Assembly (NCBI RefSeq): GCF_025118155.1
Contig: NW_026251390.1
Span: 806,001 to 870,000, forward strand
DNA length: 64,000 nucleotides
Source: Cokeromyces recurvatus
Taxonomy: Eukaryota > Mucoromycota > Mucoromycetes > Mucorales > Mucoraceae
Reading direction: 5' to 3'
The notes under the pieces are model-generated. The model was not told the DNA's origin and made no database searches. It was given only the letters and a program-made list of their open reading frames with translations. The position numbers were made by a program, and so were the translations under genes. The stretch's first letter is position 1, and each line of letters opens with the position of its first letter. Positions 1 through 11,767 of this stretch are shown one piece after another.

Positions 1-60
1 ACATACAATCAAAAACCTACAGCAGTAAAGATGGCATTAAGTGCAGACATTGCTTTTTAG
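1..60 (+). CDS. Possible C-terminal end of an upstream gene (partial)
   Basis: The first 60 bases form an open frame of 19 codons ending in TAG at 58-60, reading TYNQKPTAVKMALSADIAF. It would be the tail of a plus-strand gene that converges on the nucleoporin gene, whose stop is at 175. The mixed, non-low-complexity composition is the only support, and no family is recognised. It could equally be chance. Confidence 0.25.
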   Translation, partial: TYNQKPTAVKMALSADIAF

Positions 61-174
61 ATTTATTACTGTAAAAGAAATGTACATCATTGTTTATTTT
101 GGACTCTTTTTTTATTTTTTATTATTTTGACAATATGTCCATTAGTTGGGCTAATCCATTATTTGGGGAAGCCG

Positions 175-3100
175 TCACACATTTAATAGACCTCTCTTCG
201 TTGTTCCTTCAAATACCTGATTTAAAAATTTGTTTTTGTTCAAAACACGTAAAGCATATTCAGGAGATAATTTCGAATTTGATTTCTTATGAAGAAAAGT
301 AAGCAACTCTTCTTCTTTGTTGTCTTCTTTTGATGATTGAAGCTCTAACTCCTTTTCTTCTATCTTTGTCAAGCTGTCCTGTTCTTTCTTAATTGAGCGG
401 TCAATATCACGGATCGTACGACGTAATGAATACATAGTAAATTCACTATAGAATAAAAATGCATGTGTTAATATACATGTATATGAAGAGAAAGATAAAG
501 GCATAAGTATACCCTCTATTGTATTTGTTGTGGCTTGCGGGCTTTTTAAGTTGTGATTCTAAATTATTAAATTGTGATTCCAAATTTTTAAGCATTTCTT
601 CTGTATCGGCTGTCCTATCCATTAGCTCTTCGCCTTGGAATATAAGTTCATCTTCTAAATGTACATCCTTAAGAGGCTCTTCAAAATTATTAATCTCAAG
701 ATAGGACCCAATTATGTCTTTTTTCGAAGAGTCTATATTTAAAGTAAAAAGGAAAAGAGGGATCATTTAGTGCTACTTGTGCTTTTTAATATAATTACTA
801 TATTACATTTATCAAGAGTATTGCATAGATTTTCAGTTGATTCTTTAATAAGTGGTAAAGTAACATATAATTTTTCCGCTTCTTCATTTAATGAATTTGT
901 CATAGTTGATATATCTTTAGCATCAGATAATTTCCAGATAAACTCTGTGTTATCAAAGTAAGACGTATCTTTTAGAGCATATGAAGTCCTTGATTGAAGT
1001 TTAATTTCATCTCTGATATCAATTAATAAGTTACATGTCTGTTATTCAAAAATATATTAGTTATTAGAAAGAAAAGGAAAAAAAGTACTTATATATCCTA
1101 CCGATTCAACATCTTCACGTGTGCCAAGATAATATTCCTCTATTTCTTTAGCCATGCCTGTGAGTTCAGGATCTCTATTATAATGTATTTGCTCTCTATC
1201 CTGTCTGTTACTCAGAGCGATAATTAAATCAGGTCTCATAGCTGCAAGTCTTTCTGCTTCGAGTTTTTCTGCTTTAAGTCGTTCTTCCTCTGCAATACGC
1301 TTTTCTTCTTCGATACGCTTTTCCTCTGCAAGTCGTCTCTCTTCCTCAATACGCTTTTCTTCTGCAATACGCTTTTCTTCTTCAATGCGCTTTTCTTCTT
1401 CAATGCGCTTCTCTTCTTCGATGCGCTTTTCTTCTTCTATGCGCTTTTCTTCTACAATACGATTTTCCTCTGCAAGTTGTCTCTCTTCTTTAATACATTT
1501 TTCTTCATCCTTATCAGACTTAGCTTCATCTTGGGTATCTTCCTCTTCTGCAGACTCCGTATATATCTCACTGTTTTCATCATCTTCAGATGATGTAGTC
1601 GTTTGTTCTTCTTTTTCAATATGAACATAACTTGATGTAGTTGCATCGTCATGAAGACTACTGTTAGTACTGTTTGTTTTGGAAGTATCACTACTCGTGC
1701 TATGATCCTCAAATGGCTTGTTTAATGATAATTTAAGGTCCAACTCTTTTTCATCAAAATCATCATCTACCCTCTCTTCTTGCTTGAAGGACTTTATTTC
1801 ACTGGATTGTTGTGATTGCTTTGTTGTTGGTATAGCTGTAGTCTCATTTTGAGGAATAGTGGCTTCCTTCGAATTTTCTACGTCTTTACTTGTGTCCTTT
1901 GTTGTAAAAACATCATTTGAAGGTGATGAGGTACCTCCGAATGATGTACTTCCAAAGGGCATTTTAGGGTTGTAAGCTACATTCTTAAAGCCACCAAATG
2001 ATGGTGTTGAAGGCGTACTTGTAGAGGCAGTCATTGGAGTACCAAAAGAGGACTTTCCAAAGGTAGGTGATGATGTAGTAGCACCAAAAAATGATGTTGA
2101 ACCAAAAGCTGGTGTAGAGGAAGGTTTACCAAACGCAGAAGATGACAAGGAAGCCCCATTCTTGGGTAGCTCTGTAGAAGATGAACGAGCAAGTTCTGCA
2201 AAGGACATAGTTTGTTGTTTGGGCATTGCTCCAGCAAAGGCTGATTGCCCAAATGTAAGGGAAGTGCTACCAAATGTAGGCTTTTCAGAGCCTCCTATTG
2301 CTAGATTCATTGGCTTAGGGCTTGACATCATATTGGTTTGTAAAGTACTAAAAGCGGGTGTTTTGACGTTAGATGGAGAGACAAAGCTGGTCATGCTAAA
2401 ATGACTATCACTTGTAGTACTTGAGGAGGGAGATGACACTTTTGATCCAGAAGCTGTAGTTATAGCAGTAGAGTTTTTTAAAGTAGGTTCAGGGATTTCA
2501 TTAAGGTCTGTCACCGCTTGAACCATGCCTGGATAACGTTCTCCAGACTTTGCCAAGTCATCATTATAGATATGATAAGCGCAAATAATACCTTCAGATG
2601 TTAAATAGTAAAGATTAGGTACAGCGGGGACAGGTTTATCATTCTCATCTGCCTTGTAAGGGGGTAAAGGTTCTGATGCAGAGTAATCAATGGTCATGCC
2701 AAAAGGAAAAGTATCTTCTCCATCTTCTTCGCCTATAGGTAAACATGGCATATTCTCCAATATCCAAGAAGACCACTGACCATCTCTTTCTTGACCTATC
2801 AAAGCTAAATCAAGCGAAGCTGCATTGGAAATTATAACTAATGTTTTAATATTAGGTCCTAAATTGCGTACCATGGATAAATAAAAGTGGCTTTTAGGAA
2901 TATCTCCAAAGTCATAGATTTTATTTAATGTGCCCATTCGTTGATATTTTTCATCCAAATCTTCTTTTTTTCTATCAATAATAAATGCCGAATTTAAATC
3001 ATTATCCTCTGTATCTGAGTAAATAGCAAGAAAGACATGATTTTCTATCCAAAGTAGACCACTGACTTTTTTTTTAAAAAAAAAAGACATAAAGATAGTC

Positions 3101-4067
3101 GTTAGTTTATATTAAATAATACTCGTTTGTTTGCATACCATATCTGTTGGATAATATATCGTCAGGGTTTTTTTTCATGCTTGGAGGAGGTAAGATTGTA
3201 TCCTTTTGATTACCCTCAATATCATATACGTTGATGATACCTTCTCTTGTGCCGCAAACAATTTGTTTGCCTTTAGGGGACCAGCATGCTGTAATTGCAC
3301 TTGGAATATGTGTGATAACTTCTCCTTTTATAAACTTGATTAGTTTACATTCAGAGTTTTTTGTGCATACAGCAATCAAATCAGGATAAACCTCCGGATT
3401 AGGTAAAATTTGAGTAATATCATTGTCAAAAGATTGAGTTTGAACTGGATTAGCATCTTGTTTCTATCAATATCAAAGCAGTTAATTTATCAGAATGCAT
3501 ACTTATATAAATGACAAGTTTACGTTGTTAATAATATCTTTAATGTTGTATGTTAAAAGAAGACCTCCAGTGACAGCTACAAAGAGTTGAAGTTCGTCAG
3601 GCGATAAACTAAGAATACTGATATCTCCTTTATTAATATCAACGGAAATAATATCTTCGAAGTTTGCAACTGTATGTTGTTTACTATTGTAAATAGTTGA
3701 ACGAAGTTTTTGTGTCTGACCAAGTCTAAAACCTAAATATTATATCATTAGTTAAAAAAGAAAAGAAAAAGAATATATAAATAATGATAGTATACCTGTA
3801 GGAGAACCTGCAACAAAATAACCATATTTACTTGAAGTAATGAAAATGGACATACTTGATCTATTTTCCAGATTTTTAAATTTTGAATCAGGTAATTTGG
3901 CTTTGACACCTTGAGCAAGTGTCTTGAAACTCAAAAACTAAATAATTAAAGATTTAGTAATTGCAAAATGTCACTTTTTGTTGCGTATAACCTACGTCAA
4001 TTATTTTTTCCTCCCCTTCATCAAGTGTTGGTTCTTGTTCTAAAACAGCAAATTGATTCGTATCCAT
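175..4067 (-). CDS. NUP159: Nup159/Nup214-type FG nucleoporin
   Basis: Cytoplasmic-face nuclear pore subunit; in this family the N-terminal propeller docks the mRNA-export helicase Dbp5. I join about eight exons into roughly 1,160 residues, starting at the ATG ending at 4067 (MDTNQFAVLEQEP). The N-terminal third reads as a WD-like beta-propeller (KLPDSKFKNLENRSS, AVTGGLLLTYNIKDI, ITACWSPKGKQIVCGT, SGLLWIENHVFLAIY). FG repeats follow (TFGSTSLTFGQSAF, AFGSTSFFG, FGKSSFGTP, MPFGSTSFGG). Next come an acidic segment, a long KRIEEE-repeat helix encoded at about 1270-1490, and C-terminal coiled coils ending EGTTKRGLLNV. The C-terminal exons (about 1037-767, 735-508 and 440-175) join in frame and fit the Nup82-complex anchoring region. 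The propeller and FG regions make the assignment strong; exact exon borders in the coiled-coil part are less certain. Confidence 0.88.
1270..1490 (-). repeat. 18-bp coding minisatellite (KRIEEE repeat) in NUP159
   Basis: An 18-bp unit, on the plus strand close to TCTTCTTCGATGCGCTTT, is repeated about ten times with small variation (GAAGAG/GCAGAG codon changes). It encodes KRIEEE/KRIAEE on the minus strand, a charged stretch expected to form a long single alpha-helix between the FG region and the coiled coils. Units near 1380-1450 are nearly identical, which suggests recent expansion. Confidence 0.85.
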
Positions 4068-4932
4068 TATTCTTACGCGAAAAAAAAAAAATAAAGAATA
4101 AAAAAAAAATTAAATAAAAAAGAAGACGAGTTCCGTGTTTTTACAATTGTCGAAGCTGTTTGTACATGCACACGATTAGTTGAAGTTCCGCTTTTTTATG
4201 ATTGGAATGAAGTTGAATACGTTTTAACATATTGATTTATTCGGATCAGATAGTAGCTAATGCTTTGTTCATGTTTATACTTGATCCAAAAGGACCTTTC
4301 CTTTTACTGATAATCAGACCTAGGCAAATCTGAGTTTTACTAACGAATTTAAACGTAATACTTACAAAGATATACATTTTATAAAAAAAAAAGATATTTT
4401 TATTATATTTCATCAGCTTCTATCATTTACTTTGTGTCGTATTACTATATCTTAATACTCTAGATACCAATAGAAGAATTTGGCTTTTTCGTATTTGAAT
4501 ACTAGAGTACTTTTTATTTGAAAGTTTAGACAAAATGGGAATCATCATTAGAGCCTCAGAACCTATAATTAAATATAAGAGACTATTAGGGTCGAAATTC
4601 CCTTTGAACACTTTGCTTAATCAAATAATGACTTTTAAAAGAAAAAAAAAAGGCCTTTTTCTTTTAGTCTCAATCAAACCAACTTAGAATTGAAGAATAG
4701 AGTATTACTTCTTCTTAAATACAAGAGCAAAAACTCGGCTATTAATTATTACTTTTTTATTGGTAACAAGACAATTATTGTTTAAAAACATGTAATTGCG
4801 ATAATGTTTTCAATATTAGTAATTTGTCTTTATGTCATAAGTTTTGCCTTAAATAATATTTGCTTGCTTTTTTTTAATTTTTTTTTTCTGAATGGACAGT
4901 TATTTTTTTTTTCTATACAATTATTTCTACAA
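4068..4932. other. Intergenic, no gene seen
   Basis: A+T-rich spacer between the start of the nucleoporin gene and the stop of the uS2m gene. The only open frame (62 codons, minus, 4423-4611) has no recognisable motif and no splice partner that I could find. Confidence 0.6.
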
Positions 4933-5760
4933 TTAATATTTGTTAGAGTGTTGCTTTCTAAGTAACTTCTTTTCTTTTTCTCTTTGATCAATCATTTGCT
5001 TCCTTCTGTGTAAACCTTCCCTTGCAGCTGTTGACAATACTTTAGCAATTAATTCTACACCTCTAATTGAATCATCATTGGCAGGGATAGGATATGTCAC
5101 ACGGCGAGGATCATAATCTGTATCAGTAATTGCAATAATAGGAATGTTGTTTAGTTGAGCTTCAGCAATAGCAATTTTATGTTCAATAGGGTTTAATAAG
5201 ATAATTAAATCAGGTTTGTAAGTTTTGGGTGGACGTCCAGGATCTTCTGGATCAACTGGTGCATGACGACCCAATACTTGATATCTATTCGTCAATGTGC
5301 CTGAAATCCACTTAGAAGAAACATGAAAGCCATCACAATTACGAGCAGCTTCAATAGTCAAATTTTGGAAACCAGGACGAGTGCCAATAAATAAAATAGT
5401 ACCTCCACGAAGAGCAACTTCACGTGCAACATTACATGCTCTTCTTAAATAAACCAATGTATGTTCCAAGTTGATAATACTAATACCTTCACGAGTACCA
5501 AAAATGAAGGGAAGAGTTGCAGGTTCCCATAAGCTAGTAGAATGGCCGAGATGAAGGCCAGCTGCTAAAAGCCTCGAAATGGATAAGTTATAAGGTGTAA
5601 TGGGTTCAATTGTTGCTGCAATTGTTTGGCGAATTGGTTTCTTAAGTGGTGTATCGGCAGAAGGAACTAACAGATGAAGAAAAAGAATTTAATTAGATCT
5701 TGATTAATTATTTAAAAAAAAAACATTGATGCAATTATATCTCTTTTCTTTTATATCTCG

Positions 5761-5794
<34 letters not shown>

Positions 5795-6038
5795 CTTTTA
5801 TATTAGCCTACTGATGTCAGTTGATCTTTGAAATTTACCAAGTGATTCAAGAGAAACTTGATCATTAGTCGAAGTTGTAAAATGTCTCATCGCATTAACA
5901 GTTGAAAGTGGTCTGAAAAGGTCTAAGTCAAGCAAATAAGTTACAATTGTGTAAAAGGTTTTATTAGTTTATTATACTACTTTGATAAACATGAAAACTT
6001 CTTGTAAAAGTAACCTTATGTAATGCACGAGAAGTCAT
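4933..6038 (-). CDS. MRP4: Mitochondrial small-subunit ribosomal protein uS2m
   Basis: Ribosomal protein S2 of the mitochondrial small subunit. The main exon (5666-4933) carries the whole S2 core: LLAAGLHLGHSTSLWEPA, FIFGTREGISIINLEHTL, GGTILFIGTRPGFQNLT and PDLIILLNPIEHKIAIAEA, with the IPIIAITDTDYDPRRVTYPI switch typical of S2, ending in a basic tail KEKKLLRKQHSNKY. A second exon lies at about 5925-5839 (VNAMRHFTTSTNDQVSLESLG). A probable first exon starts at the ATG ending at 6038 (MTSRALHK) and looks like a mitochondrial presequence. The joint between the first two exons does not resolve cleanly in phase, so the N-terminus is uncertain. An (AC)n tract lies in the intron between exons 2 and 3. 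Confidence 0.9.
5762..5792. repeat. (AC)n microsatellite
   Basis: An uninterrupted AC dinucleotide run of about 15 units inside an intron of the uS2m gene. Confidence 0.9.
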
Positions 6039-9000
6039 TGTTTATAATAATAAAGGCTAAAATAAAAAGATATGAACAAGTGCAATAGAGGGAAAAATCA
6101 TTATTGCCTAGGGGGTCCCCACCTTTCGTGCTGAGAATGGATTTACTTATTTTACTCAGATAAATATAAAATTGTGTAGCTCACAAATATATTATGATTA
6201 AATGGAATTTTTATTATGGACACGTACTATCTTAAATGTATTTTATGACCATTAATACTTCTGCCAAAAAAAAAAAAAAGTGCATAGATGAGAAAAGTAT
6301 TTTTAAGCATAAAGGAAAAAAATAGAGAAAGAATTTTGAAATAAAAAAAAAAAGTATAGAAAAATACTGACATTAAGCGTCCAAGGAAGAACTTAGATGG
6401 AATAGAGAAAAGAATTCTTTCATAAAATAAACAGTCTATTTTATAAAGAACTTTGTAAGGTATCCTGATTAGTCTTGGGTTCTTTTATAGAGATAACGTT
6501 TTAAAGGGGAAAATAGAGTGTCTCAACAGTAAATATTACTTGTATATAATGGAATATATACAAACGCTAGATAGAGATAGAATATGACTGAATAAAATTA
6601 AGATTTAAATATTAAAAGTATAGAGGTGATTTTCTACTAACTATCATTCTATATGCTAATGGAAATTATGATCACTACATTTAGGGCAATACATAAGTAA
6701 TCAAAAATAAAGCCGAATATAATGAATAGCTAATAAAAAATATTGGAAACTATCATGAATCAATTAATGATAATAAAATTGTTTTGATGCACGGCTATTA
6801 AGACTGTTAGTTATTAGTACGTATTTTTTTTTTATAGAAAAGGCTTTGTAAGATAGTATTAGTACAAAGCAACTCTTAGATATTTGTAGCTAAGGCAACA
6901 TTTTTTGCGATAATATATTTTCATGAGATTCTAACAGCTATAGTAAAAACTAAGTTTGAAGGGTGATTATTAAACACAAAGTACGAAATCATTTTAATGA
7001 TGGACTGATGACTAACCAGATTAAAAAGAATTGATATAGTATTTTATTCTGAATAATCAAAGATTTCAATAAATTATGATAGAGTATAATACGTTAAGGT
7101 ACATGCTTTGGGTGGCAAAAAGATAAAGGAAATAGAAAACAAGAGATAAACCACTGAAAACTTCGTATATACTTACGTGGGGAAGAAAATACCAAGGGAG
7201 TATTATGGACAATAAAGAAAGATAATTGTATGTTTTTTGCAAGGCAAATGATATTAATAGAAATATGATGTTGGTAAGCAAGCTATAGTAAAGTGGACGA
7301 TCATATAGAATTGTTACCTCTCAGAACTATTTTGTATTTTTATAATTAGAGATGTTACTATAATAAATTATTACTTCTGTGGTAAGTGATATGTTGATAT
7401 AATTTACTTTAGCTATAACAGCGCTAATTCTTTATATGCTACTATTATTATTATTACTATTGATTTCTATATAATATGGACGTCTATAAACAAACCTGTA
7501 ATTGAATAATATTCCTAATAGATAGCAGAATATATTTATTACATAATATAACAATACATATATTGTTACTAATGTTGAATACTCAGATAATGACTATTTG
7601 TGATATTTCTTATAAAATATCAATAAATAGCAATATATAGACAAAAATTATAAAAAAAGGCAGTAAAAGTTAACGAGACCAAATAATAGTTTCGAGATGT
7701 TCTTTATTCATGATTTAAAGTTAAAGACTATTTATATAAAATATTGTTTGTTTATTTTAAAACATGGATCTAGGATTAGAAAAGTAATAATCTATTGTTA
7801 GATCAGTGAAAGAAGAAAGAGAAAACTCTGTAAGAATTTATCATATTGTTTTTATTTTCTAAAAAGATTAAAATCTGATAACCGAAGTCCTTTTTCAAAA
7901 ATAATCAACTCCTTTTATAGTTTTTTTAACCAGCATTTTTTATTCATGTTTTAGTCATGTATTAAGAATGTTTAACACAAAAGAAATGATAGTAACCAAT
8001 CTGTATTTGACATCTAAGGTATAGCCTTGATTCAGCTAAATTAAACACCAGCGTATAATACTATTTGATATAGTTTGTTTCTTAACGCACTATGTCTTGA
8101 CACAATTAGTTTATTCTTCTTCTTTGGCTAGAATCTACTACAACGTTCTAAAATTAATCTGATAGTACAACAAGTAATAGTTGCTAGTAATCTGATGTTC
8201 ACGATAATATTATTGATTAAATGTTATACATAGCTATTTTAATTAGATATGCTTTAGTTGTGTAGTATCGTTTGCTTGTATTAAGCTTTAAATATTATAT
8301 TATTCAAACTTATTAATAGTGATATTAATAACAAATAATAATAAACAAGATTATTAACACAAAAGATACATTCTAAGCTATTTTTTTATTGAATAAGCTT
8401 TGTATACATTTTATTTTTCTGCATAATATATTATGAACTAGTTTTAGAAAATATTAAATATAAAATGTAAACCATATGTCTCTGTAATAAACTCTCTTCT
8501 CTAATATGAGTGCATGCCAAATAAAGATCGTATCAAGCTTACATGTAAAATAAAATGAGATGTTTATTCAATCAAGTATACAAAATTATCATTTTTATTC
8601 AATGGTTATGACTGGGTAATATTCATTGTATAGTTAAAGTGTAAAACATATTTCACGTCTAGATGAATCAAATATGCTCCTTAATATTATTTGTTATTCA
8701 GGTGAGTTACTCCAATCTTTAATAAGGCACAAAGTATTTGATCTATATGTGTATATATTTATTTTTAAAAAAAAGACTCCATCTCAAATGTTAGACGTCA
8801 TATTATGATACTATTATTAAAACTGTATATTGAATGAGTGTTATATTACAAAGTACCATATGCTAGTTTTATTTAAATGATGATTTATTTTCATTTAGTT
8901 ATCCAGGCAACTTTAATTATAATAATATAAATTCCAATTAGCGCAATAGTTATATATACGTATGCTTTCATTTGCTAAACTTATAATTGCAGTTACAGGT

Positions 9001-9470
9001 TAGGTCTTGAGTAAATATAATAAATTATAGTCACTTATGAACATAATATATATACCTTGGCACATTCTTATGTTCTTGCTTTTAATTTATTTATTACAAC
9101 TATCTATCACATTGTAAAGTATGTTTCCTCAGAAGTACCAATATGGCAAAAATAATCATCTAATTTTGATTCCTCCAATACTAAAAGACAAAACTTATTT
9201 CTATAAACCGCAAAAAAATTAGAAAACTCATTTTATAATAGTAATGATTAGTATCACTATAGTAGTAAAAGTGCCTTCTAAGACCTTAATAAAAAATATT
9301 TCGTAGCCTACAAATAACCAGTGAACTTTAAATAGTCTTACTTAAACTTATATATGCTATAGCTGCTATTCAATGATATTAAACTTTTTTACTATTTGAT
9401 AGGTTATAATTATTCTGCCTCTAACTTTTTATTTTGAATGAAGAGATTAAAATTATGGTGAAAAAAAAAG
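6039..9470. other. 3.4-kb gene desert, A+T-rich
   Basis: No tRNA, no spliceable frame and no open frame over 71 codons in either strand. The sequence is irregular A+T-rich DNA with short A and T runs but no tandem array. A 71-codon minus frame (7281-7066) is hydrophobic and lacks splice partners, so I do not call it a gene. Decayed mobile DNA or a long tRNA-cluster flank are both possible. Confidence 0.6.
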
Positions 9471-9502
9471 TTACCGGAAAGGCCGAAACATCACGTGACT
9501 GT
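9471..9502 (+). promoter_or_regulatory. tRNA upstream module, copy 1 (CCGG block plus CACGTG)
   Basis: Reads TTACCGGAAAGGCCGAAAC followed by ATCACGTGACTGT. It ends 58 bp before tRNA-Ser. Copies at 58092-58124 and, inverted, at 10366-10407 share the CCGG block and ATCACGTGACT. A TATA-like stretch (TATAATATATAA) lies between the module and the tRNA, about 26-38 bp upstream of it. A protein-binding role is inferred from the repetition and placement. Confidence 0.5.
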
Positions 9503-9560
9503 GCGGAAAATTTTTACAAAATATAATATATAACACCCATAAAAATTGGAAATCAAAAAA

Positions 9561-9642
9561 GTCGCTTTGTCCGAGTGGTTAAGGAGTATGACTAGAAATC
9601 ATATAGGCTCTGCCTGCGCAGGTTCAAATCCTGCAGGCGACG
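9561..9642 (+). tRNA. tRNA-Ser (anticodon AGA)
   Basis: Full cloverleaf of 82 nt with no intron. Acceptor GTCGCTT pairs with AGGCGAC (one G-T pair) and the discriminator base is G, as usual for tRNA-Ser. Anticodon stem TATGA/TCATA holds the loop CTAGAAA (anticodon AGA). The long variable arm AGGC-TCT-GCCT is the class II hallmark, and the T arm is GCAGG-TTCAAAT-CCTGC. A run of T follows within 5 bp, the expected Pol III terminator. Confidence 0.97.
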
Positions 9643-10247
9643 ATATTTTTTAACTTTTTTACTGCTTAATTACGTCTTTTGTTTTTGTCGTATGCTGGTT
9701 CTGAAGTATTTAAAATAATCATACAACTAAACTATTAATTTGTGAACGAGAGGAAAAAAAAGGTGTCTTTGTTATTTTATCGAAATAAACTATTTAAATT
9801 ATTTATAAGTGGTATAATCGCAATATTTAGTATAATTACTTAATAGCACAGCAATAATAACATTTATTTACGCTTGTTTTTTGTAAGTAAATATAATATT
9901 ATAAATACAAGTATAATGTAAAATAAAAAGAGCGATCTACCACTACTTCCTCTCCACCATTTTTAGGAATTGATGAAGAACAAAAGCATAGTTAATATAA
10001 TTATTAGCATTCACTGTCGTACTACAAACGAAAATGGATGAAAATTAAAGATGAAAGTAATAAATAAAGTATCTTCCTTTCGAATATTCTACGCTATTTA
10101 TACTCTCGTGTTATTCAAATATTTAAAACATCAAAAAAAGACGGTTGTCTCGCTGTAAAAAGCATGACACAGTATTTCCGCTGAAGTTTTTTAGTTGATG
10201 CACGACAAAAAGGGAACAGCAGAAGCAGAAAGTTAAAAAAATGAAAA
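9643..10247. other. Spacer between two tRNA genes
   Basis: A+T-rich spacer with no gene seen. A T run just after tRNA-Ser, and an A run just left of tRNA-Thr (T on the transcribed strand), act as probable Pol III terminators. Confidence 0.6.
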
Positions 10248-10319
10248 TGCCTCGGTGCTGGATCGAACAACAGACCTTTTGTTTACAAGACAAACGCTCT
10301 ACCACTGAGCTACAGAGGC
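10248..10319 (-). tRNA. tRNA-Thr (anticodon TGT)
   Basis: 72 nt, no intron. On the minus strand the D arm is GCTCAGTGGTAGAGC, the anticodon stem TTTGT/ACAAA holds loop CTTGTAA (anticodon TGT), the T arm is TGTTG-TTCGATC-CAGCA and the discriminator is A. Acceptor GCCTCTG against CCGAGGC leaves one T-C mismatch at the sixth pair. Box A and box B are otherwise intact. A short T run follows the gene on the minus strand. Confidence 0.93.
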
Positions 10320-10365
10320 ATTTTATAAAAGTTTGAAAATTATACTAATTATATTTAAGATCGAG

Positions 10366-10407
10366 TCACGTGATCTCAAAACATCCGAACCGGACTTATC
10401 GGATTAT
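10366..10407 (-). promoter_or_regulatory. tRNA upstream module, copy 2
   Basis: On the minus strand this reads CCGATAAGTCCGG, a 15-bp spacer, then ATCACGTGACT, ending 46 bp before tRNA-Thr. The orientation relative to the tRNA is the same as in copy 1 upstream of tRNA-Ser. TATA-like sequence (TATAATTAGTATAATTTT) lies between module and tRNA. Confidence 0.5.
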
Positions 10408-11012
10408 CTCGGTATATATGAGACATATTATATGGGAGGTTTTATAGTATTTACGCATGAAGGGAAAGAGGTACGTCTTACTTTTCTTGTACCTTGCATA
10501 TATGTTAGCAAATAATTATATGAAACATAGTAAAACTGAGAAACGTTTTTATTTTAACTATTAAAAGTTTTTTTTTTTTTTAGTTTTTTTGTTCTTATGT
10601 GCTTAAATGGGGTTTAAAACATTTTTGTTCAATAAAAAAAAATATATTTAATTATATTATTTCTTATTTTACACACGAAGGAGAAAACTTGTAGTAGAGC
10701 TTTATTACAATCTACTACAATAATAAATGTATAAGTCTTCAGAATTCAAAAATTTTAATTTTTGAGAAAGTAACTAAGAGTCTAATCTCAAACTTGCTTC
10801 TTTTTTAAGCACAAAGGCAGTTATACTTTTTTTTTAAGTTAAAGTATCATTCTTAATATGTATGGTTCGGATCGCTTATCGTAAGTTTTTTTTTTATCTT
10901 TCTCAATAATTATCTTATGCATTTCAATTAAGGCAATAAATAAACAAATGTAAATAGAGCCCATTTAATCCTATTATGTATAGAAATTTGGTTTAGTACT
11001 ATTGGTTTATTA
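10408..11012. other. Intergenic, no gene seen
   Basis: A+T-rich spacer downstream of the minus-strand P-loop kinase gene and upstream of tRNA-Thr. A short plus frame overlapping the tRNA flank (10333-10515) has no recognisable content. Confidence 0.55.
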
Positions 11013-11767
11013 TTATTGCTTATTATCGCTGCTGTTGTTATTTCTTTTTGGTATTGTTGCCCATCCGTCACTGTCTATTGTAATTTTAGGCTTCTCGTAA
11101 TGAGTAGGTACATATTCAGGTATAAGAAGCGGACATGCTTCTAGTAATGTAAATATTTCGTTAATTCGTTCAGTTGTACAAACTGGATCTGGGCTAGGAT
11201 TTAGATAAAGAATACGAGAAAAGCCTTCCCCTCCATCTAATGTAGGAGGATGATAATTTTTTACAAATCGCCTTAATACGTGAATACCCTCATTACCGCT
11301 AACACCTGTTGGATGATTTTCACGTACAAGTATACGGTTACCACATTCCTATTTTTTTTTTTTAAAAAATGTGATCATTAATATGAACTATATTATTTAT
11401 TTATTTTTTCTTGTTTACCGTTTGATCAGCCGTCAACACAATGCAATCGATAGGCACTTTATAATGTTGTGCAATCTCAATCCAAGTTTTTCTTTGTTCT
11501 CGATCAAAATTACATCGATCAATAATAACGTTTTGCTTTTGATTTAAAAACTTTTTTGTATACATCTCGCATGCTTTTCTTGATTTCATATCATCTTGAT
11601 TCACACGTTGCCATTCCTTAAAATAAATTCAGAAATAAAAAAAATAAAAAAAAAACTAATTTTTTGAAGCGTATTATATTTACCGGTTTACATTGAATTA
11701 GCTTGTTTGATATAGTGCTTTTACCAGAACCTGGTAAGCCAACCAAAACAAGCATTCGATTTGACAT
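11013..11767 (-). CDS. P-loop polynucleotide-kinase-like protein (AAA_33 type)
   Basis: Three exons (11767-11684, 11616-11419, 11348-11013) join in frame to 205 residues. A Walker A sequence GLPGSGKST lies at about residue 10. The central DRCNFDREQRKTW and the C-terminal EGFSRILYL are the signature of the kinase-like domain found in PNKP and in plant aprataxin-like (bHLH140) proteins. These enzymes act on nucleic-acid ends, with ATP as phosphate donor in PNKP. Here the domain stands alone, without a phosphatase, HIT or macro domain, so the substrate cannot be told from sequence. The start follows directly after the bidirectional promoter shared with the bZIP gene. Confidence 0.82.

Noticed and set aside
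1270..1490. Regular 18-bp spacing as a CRISPR-like array
   Set aside because: There are no unique spacers, and the repeat codes continuously for protein.
1385..1624. Plus frame with repeated MRFSSS
   Set aside because: It is the antisense of the KRIEEE minisatellite in the nucleoporin.
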